In this document: positions 1-7,048 of the stretch, piece after piece | Layout of the letters: the number at the start of each line of letters is the position of its first letter | Numbering within the stretch: position 1 is the first letter of the stretch | Assembly: GCA_017619445.1 (NCBI GenBank) | Contig: JAFZSI010000006.1 | Span: forward strand, 1-61,285 | From: Prevotella sp. | GTDB lineage: Bacteria; Bacteroidota; Bacteroidia; Bacteroidales; Bacteroidaceae | DNA length: 61,285 nucleotides | Direction of reading: 5' to 3' | Made by a program: the position numbers and the translations under genes | The notes under the pieces: model-generated | The model's input: only the letters and a program-made list of their open reading frames with translations | What the model was told of the DNA's origin: nothing | Database searches by the model: none

Positions 1-18
1 CACACACACACACACACA
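1..18. repeat. CA dinucleotide run at window edge
   Basis: Nine CA units open the window. The tract may continue beyond the edge. It is upstream of the LRR gene; no function is visible. Confidence 0.8.
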
Positions 19-160
19 TTATTCTTTAGGATCTTTCACATGGGTAAAAAGCAGAGCCGGCGCTACGGAGCGTCGGATGAATCTTTGTGCCCCATACTCA
101 TGCTACGGAAGCGTCGGTTCTTACTGTATCCATTTTTTATTCACTAATACAAATACCACT

Positions 161-2311
161 ATGAAAAAACAATTACTATTCATTCTGATTGCGCTCCTCG
201 GCATAGCCACGGGCGCATGGGCAGACGAAGTGAAGGTGGCAGGTACGAAGGTTGACCTCAATAAGACGGGCTATGTCAATTGTGACAGCAAAAAGCTGAA
301 GTCGGGAACGGTCTATTTCGATGCCAGCAAAAGGGAACTGACACTGAATTCCGTTGAAATCGAAATGACGGGCAGCGACAACCGCGCTCTTTATGTCAAC
401 AGTTATAAACTCACTGTAAAGTTTGTTGGTTCAAACCGCCTTTATTCCAAGGACTCGAATGCAATATATGGCAACGGGTGTGAGCTTACTCTTGTTGGCG
501 ATGGTAATGGGCAGACAAATTATTTGGAGAGTGTGGACAAAGAAACCATCTATTTAAAAAACTGCCCTACGACGATTGGAGGTACTTTTGACATCAAAGC
601 CACAAACAGCTACGGCATAAATACCAACTACTCCAATAGCAGCTCTTTGTACATACAATATGCCAACATCAAGTGTTATGGCAAAAAGCGCAGCGTTAAG
701 GAACTGAATTTTTTGTCAGTCTTGGGCGACTGCAATCTGACGTTTTCACAGGGTACTTCGGTCAACACATTCGAGAAACTAGGTACTATTAAACTATATG
801 GCAAGGCAGACATCACCTCTCCTGATAATGTGTATTTCGATGCTGACAAAAAGACGCTCTGTTCGCTGCTCCATCCCGACGGTGTTGGCGGAACTATACA
901 GTTCAAGCCGCAGGCCCCGTCAATCAAAGACGACTCCAAAGATTTTCCTGACGCGAAATTCCGGGAGGCGCTGAAACAATTTGACACGGAGGCATCGAAT
1001 AGCAACCTTGACGGTTATCTGAGCACATTGGAGAGGTATGAGATAAAAGATCTTACTATGAGAAATAAAGGTATTACCTCACTTACGGGTGTCAGTTATT
1101 TGTATAATCTGCGCTCGCTCAGTTGTGAGACAAATGCGTTGTCAAGTCTTGATTTGTCAAAAAACGGGAAACTAACTACACTCGCTTGTACAAATTGCGA
1201 CCTTACTTCCCTGAAAGTATCATCTACTAACGTGGACTTAGAAGTTATTTATTGTTATGACAACAAACTTCGCGGGCAGAAAATGAAGGACTTTATCGCC
1301 AGTCTTCCAAATGTAATAGAATCGTATTCTGGCTGGGGTATTCTGTGTGTTTACGACTATGACAGTGATTCTGAACAGAATGCAATAGAATATGCAGATG
1401 TCTTAGTAGCGCAGAATAAAGGATATAAAGTCTGTGCACGTAAAAACGGAAGTATTATTGAATGCAATAGTGCCATGGGCTCTAATGGCATAGCTATTGA
1501 CAGCAGTCACTTCCCCGACGACAAGTTCCGCAAGGTAGTGAAGAACTATGATATCGACGGCAGCAACTCGCTTACCGACGACGAAATAGCAAAAATCACA
1601 GACCTTGACCTGTACAATAAGTCTATCTACAAGCTCGATGGCATAGAGTATCTTACAGAACTGAAGACTATCGACTGCAGATTGAATAACCTGACATCGA
1701 TTGACCTTTCAGGCAACAAGAAACTCCAGAAACTCGACTGCTCTTCTCAGCGCGATGCTTTGAAGACACTGATACTGCCTGCGTCGATACAAACTTTGAA
1801 CTGTAGTGACAATTCGAGTCTCGGAACACTTAACCTTTCGGCTTGTATCAACCTGCAGGAACTGCGCTGCCATGACTGCGGCCTCACCTCGCTACTCGTG
1901 GCTCCCGGAGCCTATGGTCTGAGGACTATTTACTGCTATAACAATAAACTGCGCGGAAACGGAATGCAAAACTTCTATGGCAGCCTTCCTAATTTCCTCG
2001 CTGCCTACGGTTTGTTCTTAGGAAATCTGTATGTAGCCAATGGTGATTCGGGTAAGGAACAGAATGAGTTGTCTGCCGACTGGTACAGTAATTTCTATGC
2101 AAAAGGATGGTTCTCCTGGGGCTTCGTAAACTCCAACTGGTATGATCTTGCCAGTTATTTCGCAGTTCTAGCATCTCTTGGCATCTCCGATGATATGACC
2201 ATCGACCCGACCGACAGCCGTTATTACTCGCTTGACGGTAAGCGTATCGACGGCAAGCCTACTCAGAAGGGCGTTTATATCCACAACGGCAAGAAGGTTG
2301 TGGTGAGATAG
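161..2311 (+). CDS. secreted leucine-rich-repeat surface protein
   Basis: A 716-residue protein with a signal peptide (start MKKQLLFILIALLGIATGAW). I chose this start over the in-frame ATG at 77 because the signal peptide begins here. Two blocks of LRRs (about residues 300-420 and 500-640) have Bacteroidota-type units such as LTSIDLSGNKKLQKLDC. Each block is preceded by an EF-hand-like acidic stretch (DIDGSNSLTDDE near residue 490), which could bind calcium. The C-terminus (YYSLDGKR, then a basic KKVVVR end) resembles tails common on Prevotella secreted proteins and may be a secretion or anchoring signal. A role in binding host or glycan ligands is inference. Exact ligand unknown. Confidence 0.8.
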   Translation: MKKQLLFILIALLGIATGAWADEVKVAGTKVDLNKTGYVNCDSKKLKSGTVYFDASKRELTLNSVEIEMTGSDNRALYVNSYKLTVKFVGSNRLYSKDSNAIYGNGCELTLVGDGNGQTNYLESVDKETIYLKNCPTTIGGTFDIKATNSYGINTNYSNSSSLYIQYANIKCYGKKRSVKELNFLSVLGDCNLTFSQGTSVNTFEKLGTIKLYGKADITSPDNVYFDADKKTLCSLLHPDGVGGTIQFKPQAPSIKDDSKDFPDAKFREALKQFDTEASNSNLDGYLSTLERYEIKDLTMRNKGITSLTGVSYLYNLRSLSCETNALSSLDLSKNGKLTTLACTNCDLTSLKVSSTNVDLEVIYCYDNKLRGQKMKDFIASLPNVIESYSGWGILCVYDYDSDSEQNAIEYADVLVAQNKGYKVCARKNGSIIECNSAMGSNGIAIDSSHFPDDKFRKVVKNYDIDGSNSLTDDEIAKITDLDLYNKSIYKLDGIEYLTELKTIDCRLNNLTSIDLSGNKKLQKLDCSSQRDALKTLILPASIQTLNCSDNSSLGTLNLSACINLQELRCHDCGLTSLLVAPGAYGLRTIYCYNNKLRGNGMQNFYGSLPNFLAAYGLFLGNLYVANGDSGKEQNELSADWYSNFYAKGWFSWGFVNSNWYDLASYFAVLASLGISDDMTIDPTDSRYYSLDGKRIDGKPTQKGVYIHNGKKVVVR

Positions 2312-2313
2312 TT

Positions 2314-2438
2314 TTTCCGACAGAGAGCTTTCGACAGAGAGACAAAGAGATTTTATTCTGTAGAGAGAAAAAGGTGGAAAAACAATCAGTTGAAAAAATA
2401 CTTCTCCCTGTCTCTCTGTCAAAACAACTCTCTGTCGA
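2314..2438. repeat. long imperfect inverted repeat after the LRR gene
   Basis: The left arm (about 2314-2350) and right arm (about 2402-2438) are near reverse complements over about 37 bp. Each arm holds two copies of the word GACAGAGAG or its complement, so the arms are themselves internally repeated. The loop is about 50 bp. It starts three bases after the LRR stop codon and could end or protect that transcript. Confidence 0.65.
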
Positions 2439-2448
2439 AACAAGAAAT

Positions 2449-2482
2449 CCGCCCGTCATACCGAATGGGGTATGGCGGGCGG
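2449..2482 (-). terminator. intrinsic terminator of the RNase G gene
   Basis: A 14-bp stem (CCGCCCGTCATACC with GGTATGGCGGGCGG, one G-T pair) and a 6-base loop lie 35 bases past the rng stop. Read on the minus strand it is followed by a T-rich stretch (TTTCTTGTTT). Confidence 0.75.
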
Positions 2483-2517
2483 AAGTGTTGTTGAGGGTTG
2501 TGACCTTGGGTTACGTG

Positions 2518-4092
2518 TCACTTTGTTTCTTGTTCCTCTTTCATGTCGATGAACTGTTTCTTGCTGTCGTAGAACTCGTATTGCAAGAAGGCCATCTTCT
2601 GTGAGGGAATCACGCGAACACCTATTCCGTATTTCATCTGCCATCTGCGTTTGAGGCTTACGAAGCCCTGGTTGATGTAGGCAGCCACGTAGGGGTGGAC
2701 GTGCAGGTAGAATTTCTTTACTCCAATCTTGTTGACCAGTTGGTCAATCTTACGTTCGAGCTGGTCGGTGAAAAGAATGCTCGACTTGATGGTACCTTTA
2801 CCGAAGCAGGTGGGGCAGGTTTCCTCGACGTTGACGTCCATGGCGGGACGCACTCGCTGGCGGGTAATCTGCATGAGTCCGAACTTGGAGAGCGGCAGGA
2901 TGTTGTGGCGTGCGCGGTCCTTCTGCATGTTCTTGCACATGCGCTCGTAGAGCATCTGGCGGTCTTCTGCGAGGTTCATGTCGATGAAATCGACGATGAT
3001 GATGCCTCCCATGTCGCGCAGTCGCAGCTGTCGTGCCAGCTCGTCGGCGGCTCCGAGGTTCACGTCGAGTGCGTTGGCCTCCTGTCCGTTCACTCCGCGT
3101 GTGCGGTTGCCGCTGTTCACATCCACCACGTGCATGGCCTCTGTGTGCTCGATGATGAGATAGGCCCCATGCTTGTAGTTGATGGTTTTTCCGAAGCTCG
3201 ACTTAATCTGCTTGGTGATGTTAAAATTGTCAAAGATGGGCACATTGCCTTTGTACAGCTTTACGATGTCTGCCTTTTCAGGGGCTATGAGTGTGACATA
3301 CTCCTTGACCTCGTTGAAGACCTGCTCGTCGTTGACGTAAATATTCTCGTAGGTTGGGTTGAACAAGTCGCGCAACAAGGCAACGGCGCGGCTGGTTTCT
3401 TCGAACACGAGCTGTGGTCTCTTGGTTGTTTTCTGTACTTTGGTAATGGCGTCCTCCCATCGCTTGAGCAGGACTTTGAGCTCTGAGTCGAGCTCTGCCA
3501 CGCGTTTGCCCTCAGCCACTGTTCGCACGATGACACCGAAGTTGCGTGGCTTGATGCTCTGTATGAGCTGTTTGAGGCGTGCGCGCTCCTCGCCGCTTTT
3601 GATTTTGGACGAGACAGAAACTTTATCGTTGAATGGCACAAGCACCAGGTATCGCCCTGCGAAGCTCAGTTCGCCCGTCAGTCGCGGCCCTTTGGTGGAA
3701 ATGGGTTCTTTTACGATTTGCACCAGCACCTCCTGATCCTTTTGCAGGGTCGTTGCCACTGTTCCGTCTTTTTTCAGGTCGGGCAGGCGTGATGCCTTTG
3801 AGAAGGGATAAAGTTTCTTTCGGTCGCTCTGTACCTGTTTGAGATACTTTTCGTAAGAGTTGAACTGGTTTCCTAAGTCAAGATAGTGGAGAAAAGCGTC
3901 GCGTTCGAATCCTACATCCACGAAACTGGCGTTCAGTCCTGGCATCAGTTTTTTTACTTTTGCCACATAGATGTTTCCAACGGAGAAAGATGCTGAGCGG
4001 GGCTCAGTCTGATACTCTACCAGATTTTTGTCTTCCAGCAGCGCAATCGAAATCTCTTTCTCCTGGACGTCAATTACTACTTCGCTGGTCAT
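2518..4092 (-). CDS. rng: ribonuclease G (RNase E/G family)
   Basis: A 524-residue endoribonuclease involved in 16S rRNA 5' maturation and mRNA decay. I start it at MTSEVVIDVQEKE, the conserved N-terminus of the Bacteroidota family; a 41-residue upstream extension is open but unlike the family. An S1-like RNA-binding domain occupies about residues 35-120. The catalytic core contains VVDVNSGNRT and, near residue 350, the metal-binding IIVDFIDM. The zinc-link motif CPTCFGKG follows at about residue 405. It lies downstream of HU and a 29-residue basic protein on the same strand, possibly one transcript. Confidence 0.95.
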   Translation of the reverse strand: MTSEVVIDVQEKEISIALLEDKNLVEYQTEPRSASFSVGNIYVAKVKKLMPGLNASFVDVGFERDAFLHYLDLGNQFNSYEKYLKQVQSDRKKLYPFSKASRLPDLKKDGTVATTLQKDQEVLVQIVKEPISTKGPRLTGELSFAGRYLVLVPFNDKVSVSSKIKSGEERARLKQLIQSIKPRNFGVIVRTVAEGKRVAELDSELKVLLKRWEDAITKVQKTTKRPQLVFEETSRAVALLRDLFNPTYENIYVNDEQVFNEVKEYVTLIAPEKADIVKLYKGNVPIFDNFNITKQIKSSFGKTINYKHGAYLIIEHTEAMHVVDVNSGNRTRGVNGQEANALDVNLGAADELARQLRLRDMGGIIIVDFIDMNLAEDRQMLYERMCKNMQKDRARHNILPLSKFGLMQITRQRVRPAMDVNVEETCPTCFGKGTIKSSILFTDQLERKIDQLVNKIGVKKFYLHVHPYVAAYINQGFVSLKRRWQMKYGIGVRVIPSQKMAFLQYEFYDSKKQFIDMKEEQETK

Positions 4093-4220
4093 TTTCTCTT
4101 GTCTCTTGAAGTTTTGTTTCTTGTTCAGTGGTCTTGGCAAGGTGTTTGAGGCAGAAACGGTTGTCTTTCGTTCGTGGAGTCCGTGAAACCGGTTGTCGGC
4201 CCGGTCCTTGCCCATTTACG

Positions 4221-4250
4221 CATAAGAGCAAGTGATTACTTGCTCTTATG
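4221..4250. other. perfect 13-bp hairpin over the stop codon of the small basic gene
   Basis: CATAAGAGCAAGT pairs perfectly with ACTTGCTCTTATG around the loop GATT. The stem covers the last codons and stop of the 29-residue gene. No T-tract follows on the minus strand, so it is not a standard terminator. It may be an RNA processing or stability element between this gene and rng. Confidence 0.7.
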
Positions 4251-4325
4251 TCTGTTCTTTCTCAGTCTCTTTTTACGCTTGTGCGTGGCCATCTTGTGAC
4301 CCTTTTTCTTTTTTCCGTTTGGCAT
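4236..4325 (-). CDS. 29-residue lysine/arginine-rich protein, probable ribosome-associated protein (AURKAIP1/COX24-like)
   Basis: Translation gives MPNGKKKKGHKMATHKRKKR followed by LRKNRHKSK. More than half the residues are basic. The KxxTHKRKKRLRK pattern resembles the C-terminal domain of mitochondrial ribosomal protein mS38, known as the AURKAIP1/COX24 domain, which also occurs in very small bacterial ribosomal proteins such as mycobacterial bS22. It sits between HU and rng, fitting a translation or RNA context. The family assignment is from memory of the motif; binding to the ribosome is inference. Confidence 0.7.
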   Translation of the reverse strand: MPNGKKKKGHKMATHKRKKRLRKNRHKSK

Positions 4326-4394
4326 AGCCTTAAAATGTTAAATGGTTTATGAATGTATGTTGTTTTTTCTCGTTCACAGGCTCGCAGGCTCGGC

Positions 4395-4673
4395 TTATTC
4401 GCCCTTCATCTTAGCCACGAAGCTCTTGGCGGGCTTGAAGCTGGGGAAGTCGTGTGCCTCAATCACAATTGTGGTGTTCTTCGAGATGTTGCGGGCAGTC
4501 TTTTCAGCGCGGTGCTTCACCACGAAGCTGCCGAATCCACGCAGATATACATTCTCTTTCTCGAGAAGACTGTTTTTAATGCTCTCCATGAAAGCCTCAA
4601 CGGTGGCTGCTACGTCTTTTTTCGCAATGCCGGTTGCATTGGCTATCTCATTGATAATGTTCGCTTTAGTCAT
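4395..4673 (-). CDS. hup: HU-family DNA-binding protein
   Basis: A 92-residue nucleoid protein starting MTKANIINEIANATGIAK. The ATG at 4673 is chosen over an upstream in-frame codon because it matches the family start and leaves about 45 bases after the promoter. It has the HU dimerisation helices and the arm motif near RGFGSFVVKHR, followed by a proline-containing beta arm (HDFPSFKPAKSF). HU bends DNA non-specifically and works as a dimer. Downstream on the strand are the 29-residue protein and rng. Confidence 0.93.
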   Translation of the reverse strand: MTKANIINEIANATGIAKKDVAATVEAFMESIKNSLLEKENVYLRGFGSFVVKHRAEKTARNISKNTTIVIEAHDFPSFKPAKSFVAKMKGE

Positions 4674-4718
4674 TGTTCTAATGTTAATGTTTATAGGGTT
4701 CTTATTAATTTCGGAGTG

Positions 4719-4726
4719 CAAAGATA
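4719..4726 (-). promoter_or_regulatory. -7 promoter element of HU gene
   Basis: The minus strand reads TATCTTTG, the Bacteroidota -7 consensus TAnnTTTG, with TTTTC 19 bases upstream in place of the usual TTTG. The leader would be about 40 bases. Confidence 0.7.
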
Positions 4727-4901
4727 CGAGTTTTTGCCGTGATACGAAAATTTATTTGTGTTTTTTTACAAAAATAGTGCAAATTAAGGAGTTATGCAGC
4801 GCAAAGGTTGCTTTTTCTCGCCCTTTATGAGCCTTTTCCAGCCCCGATTGATGCTTTTTCCACGCTTGCCGGTGCTACTCTTGCCGTGAGCATAAGTTCA
4901 C

Positions 4902-4985
4902 CTCATACATGCATTTGTTTTCATAAACCTGCACTTTGTAATCGTAAACCAATGCTTTACGACCACAAAGCATTGCTTTACATTC
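4902..4985 (+). repeat. 21-bp tandem array, site A left (4 units)
   Basis: Units start at 4902, 4923, 4944 and 4965, exactly 21 bp apart. The clearest unit (4944-4964) begins GTAAACCAATGCTTTAC, an inverted repeat GTAAA-N7-TTTAC. The last unit runs directly into AAATTCTCTAG, half of a TCTAGA-centred palindrome. The same family occurs near 15.9, 28.4 and 34.7 kb. The stretch 4727-4901 holds nothing else I recognise. Confidence 0.7.
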
Positions 4986-4996
4986 AAATTCTCTAG

Positions 4997-5163
4997 CCTG
5001 AAATATTCATGGAGTTATCGGGAGTTAACGGAAGTTATCGCGGTCTGCGACCGCTCAGGGAGTTAACTGACAATAGTTCAGCATATGTCCGCTAACTTCC
5101 GTTAACTTCCAATGAATTCGCAGAATTCATATAACTCCAGATAACTCCCGTGAATAATGTAAG
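4997..5163. mobile_element. palindromic MITE-like element flanked by CTAG
   Basis: This 167-bp non-coding segment is bounded by CTAG at 4993-4996 and 5164-5167. Its two halves are imperfect reverse complements: the left holds ATATTCATGGAGTTATC and GGAGTTAACGGAAGTTA, the right their near complements. The right half has an extra palindromic insert containing GAATTCGCAGAATTC. Outside the CTAGs lie AAATTCT and AAAATTT, which rejoin into the palindrome seen intact elsewhere, suggesting insertion at CTAG with a 4-bp duplication. No transposase is present. Confidence 0.5.
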
Positions 5164-5220
5164 CTAGAAAATTTCATAATAACTCCCAACGTTGTTCTCG
5201 CCATGTTTAGAACGGCAATC

Positions 5221-5261
5221 ACAAAGTACGGCTTTACGTTCAGATTTTCTAGAAAATTCGG
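5221..5261 (+). repeat. 21-bp unit plus TCTAGA palindrome, site A right
   Basis: ACAAAGTACGGCTTTACGTT matches the last unit left of the MITE-like element. It is followed by the palindrome ATTTTCTAGAAAAT (5244-5257). The block ends just before the mutY stop codon. Confidence 0.6.
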
Positions 5262-5270
5262 GGCTAAAGT

Positions 5271-6290
5271 TCAGAGTTGTTGCAGCAGCCTTTCAATCAG
5301 GCGCGGCAAAGCGTAGTGCTGTATGTCGCATTCGTCAATCCACACGTAGTCTTCGGGCAGTTGAGGCTTCTCGTGCAGGTTGGCCACGTAGAAATCGGCA
5401 GTGATGGCCTGGTGGGTGAGCACGTGGCGGACGTTTTTTGCGCGCAGGCTCACTTCGCCGTTGATTTCGGGCAGGACATGCGCGGCGGTGTTCATGCTGT
5501 CGTGGGTGAGCAGCGGTTCCCACAGCCCTTGCCAGATGTCGCCCTGGCCTCGCCTGTGCAGGGCCGTCTTTCCGTTGTGGCGGAGGTAGAAATAGGTGAG
5601 GTGGCGCGTCCTTACCTTCAGCGTCTTTTGCTTCACGGGCAGCGAGGCCGTGGTTCCCGTGCGCAGCGCGTGGCAAGTCTCGGCCAGCGGACAGGCCGCG
5701 CAGCGCGGCGACTGAGGCGTGCACACCAGAGCGCCGAAGTCCATCATTCCCTGGTTGAAGGCCGCCGCCTGATTTTTTGGCAGCAGACTGTTGGCCAGGG
5801 CGGTGAAGGTTTTCTTGCCCTCGGTGGTGTTGATGGGGGTGTCGATGCCGAAGTGGCGGGCGAGCACCCTATAGACATTGCCGTCAACCACGGCCGCATC
5901 CACTCCGAAGGCGATGGAGGCAATGGCCGCCGCCGTGTAGTCGCCCACGCCCTTGAGCTTGCGGATGGCTTCGAGCGTGTCGGGAAACTGTCCTTGCTGG
6001 CATATCTGTTTTGCAGCGCCGTGCAGGTTGCGCGCGCGGCTGTAGTAGCCCAGCCCTTGCCATTCGCGCAGCACCTCGTCCTCGGTGGCATCGGCCAGCT
6101 TTGCGACGGTAGGCCACCGCTGCATGAACCGCTGCCAGTAGGCCTGACCCTGCTGAATGCGCGTCTGTTGCAGGATTACCTCGCTGAGCCAGATGGCATA
6201 CGGGTCTTTGGTTTCGCGCCAGGGCAGGCTTCGCCCGTTGTGCGCGTACCATATTAAAATAATATTGGCGAATGAAGGGTTGGAAGACAT
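5271..6290 (-). CDS. mutY: A/G-specific adenine DNA glycosylase
   Basis: A 339-residue base-excision repair enzyme that removes adenine mispaired with 8-oxoguanine. The HhH-GPD domain covers about residues 25-170, with SEVILQQTR (catalytic Glu) near residue 37, the helix-hairpin-helix LKGVGDYTAAAI, and VDGNVYRVLAR (catalytic Asp). The iron-sulfur ligands follow as C-x6-C-x2-C-x5-C (CTPQSPRCAACPLAETC). The C-terminal third is the NUDIX-like 8-oxoG recognition domain. Length is normal. The promoter lies only eight bases before the start codon, so the mRNA is probably nearly leaderless. Confidence 0.96.
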   Translation of the reverse strand: MSSNPSFANIILIWYAHNGRSLPWRETKDPYAIWLSEVILQQTRIQQGQAYWQRFMQRWPTVAKLADATEDEVLREWQGLGYYSRARNLHGAAKQICQQGQFPDTLEAIRKLKGVGDYTAAAIASIAFGVDAAVVDGNVYRVLARHFGIDTPINTTEGKKTFTALANSLLPKNQAAAFNQGMMDFGALVCTPQSPRCAACPLAETCHALRTGTTASLPVKQKTLKVRTRHLTYFYLRHNGKTALHRRGQGDIWQGLWEPLLTHDSMNTAAHVLPEINGEVSLRAKNVRHVLTHQAITADFYVANLHEKPQLPEDYVWIDECDIQHYALPRLIERLLQQL

Positions 6291-6298
6291 AATCGGTG

Positions 6299-6329
6299 CA
6301 AAGTTACGGCAAAACGAGAGAACTGCAAA
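6299..6329 (-). promoter_or_regulatory. promoter of mutY
   Basis: On the minus strand TTTG (6329-6326), a 19-bp spacer and TAACTTTG (6306-6299) match the Bacteroidota consensus exactly. Only eight bases separate the -7 box from the mutY ATG. Confidence 0.85.
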
Positions 6330-6334
6330 AAGAA

Positions 6335-6519
6335 AAACGGTTTTCTTTTTGCTTTTCGCTCACTTCTTTGTTTCCTTTGACTGTCGTCGAAGGTACTTTC
6401 GTTCGGAAAAGCAAAGAAAAACAAGTTTTCCTTTGGCTTTTCGCTCACTTATTGGATAAAATCTTCACGCTCGGCAAAGAAAACTAGCATTCTTTGCCCT
6501 CGCTTAATCAGATTTTTCG
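6335..6519 (+). repeat. promoter-hairpin repeat array, locus 1 (partly decayed)
   Basis: Two decayed units of the 84-88 bp family precede the His-rich gene. The first keeps TTTTGCTTTTCGCTCACTTC and GAAGGTACTTTCGTTCGG, but its -7 box reads TTTCCTTTG. In the second the -7 region is replaced by TTGGATAAAATCTTCACGC. The third -7 box (6520-6527) is intact. A hairpin GGCAAAGAA / TTCTTTGCC lies at 6473-6498. Confidence 0.7.
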
Positions 6520-6527
6520 TACCTTTG
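6520..6527 (+). promoter_or_regulatory. -7 element of the His-rich gene
   Basis: TACCTTTG ends eight bases before the ATG at 6536. The nearest upstream TTTG is 23 bases away, slightly long. The transcript would have a leader of only a few bases. Confidence 0.65.
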
Positions 6528-6535
6528 TCGCGAAA

Positions 6536-6892
6536 ATGAATGTAAATCGCAGAAGGATTCTTTCGGCCCGGCTGTTGCTGGCTGTGTTTGTCGGCATGCT
6601 GGCGCTTTCTTCGCTGCATCATCATGAGCATGCCGCGCAGGTAGGCGACAATTGCTACAACTGTCACCACCATCTGCCTCATGCCGGCCATTTGTCGGGA
6701 GCTTCTGCCAGTTTTCACCAATGTGTGCTCTGCCAGTTTCAGAGCCTCCCTTATGTCCAGCCGGGTGTTGTCTTGTTGTCAGCACCGTCGTTCTGTCTTC
6801 ATGAGCGGACGGGTATGGTTTGTGCCATGCTCTTTGGCAGTCACGCATTCATTCATTCCACGCGCGCCCCTCCGTCGCTGCTGTTGCTTTAG
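6536..6892 (+). CDS. secreted histidine-rich protein, probable metal-binding
   Basis: A 118-residue protein with a basic start (MNVNRRRILSARLLLAVFVG) and one hydrophobic segment, so exported or membrane anchored. Histidine clusters follow: LHHHEHAAQ, then CYNCHHHLPHAGH, then FHQCVLCQF. The CxxC and HHH groups suggest Zn, Cu or Co binding. The next gene is a TonB-dependent receptor whose mature N-terminus is also His-rich, so the two probably act in metal acquisition. Small His-rich proteins of this kind often precede receptors in Bacteroidota. No catalytic domain is seen; function is inferred from composition and context. Confidence 0.75.
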   Translation: MNVNRRRILSARLLLAVFVGMLALSSLHHHEHAAQVGDNCYNCHHHLPHAGHLSGASASFHQCVLCQFQSLPYVQPGVVLLSAPSFCLHERTGMVCAMLFGSHAFIHSTRAPPSLLLL

Positions 6893-7048
6893 TTTTTCTT
6901 ATACCTTATTGTATTATAACTGGTTGACGTGAGCCTTTTCCTCAGTTCTCCAGCGTTGTTCATGCCCTCCGTCCTATGGTTGCGGCAGTTGTATAATGCA
7001 ATGGGGTGTGATGTCTAATCCATTATTAATCAACAAGTAACAGTGAGA

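Noticed and set aside
4808-4996. 62-codon open frame upstream of the MITE-like element
   Set aside because: It runs through the 21-bp units and has no promoter or family features.
5277-6257. Long open frame on the plus strand opposite mutY
   Set aside because: Antisense to a gene with complete catalytic motifs; open only because of high GC and codon bias.
6893-7048. Cobalamin or other riboswitch before the TonB receptor
   Set aside because: No B12 box or other conserved core found in the 156 bases; the receptor is probably cotranscribed with the His-rich gene.
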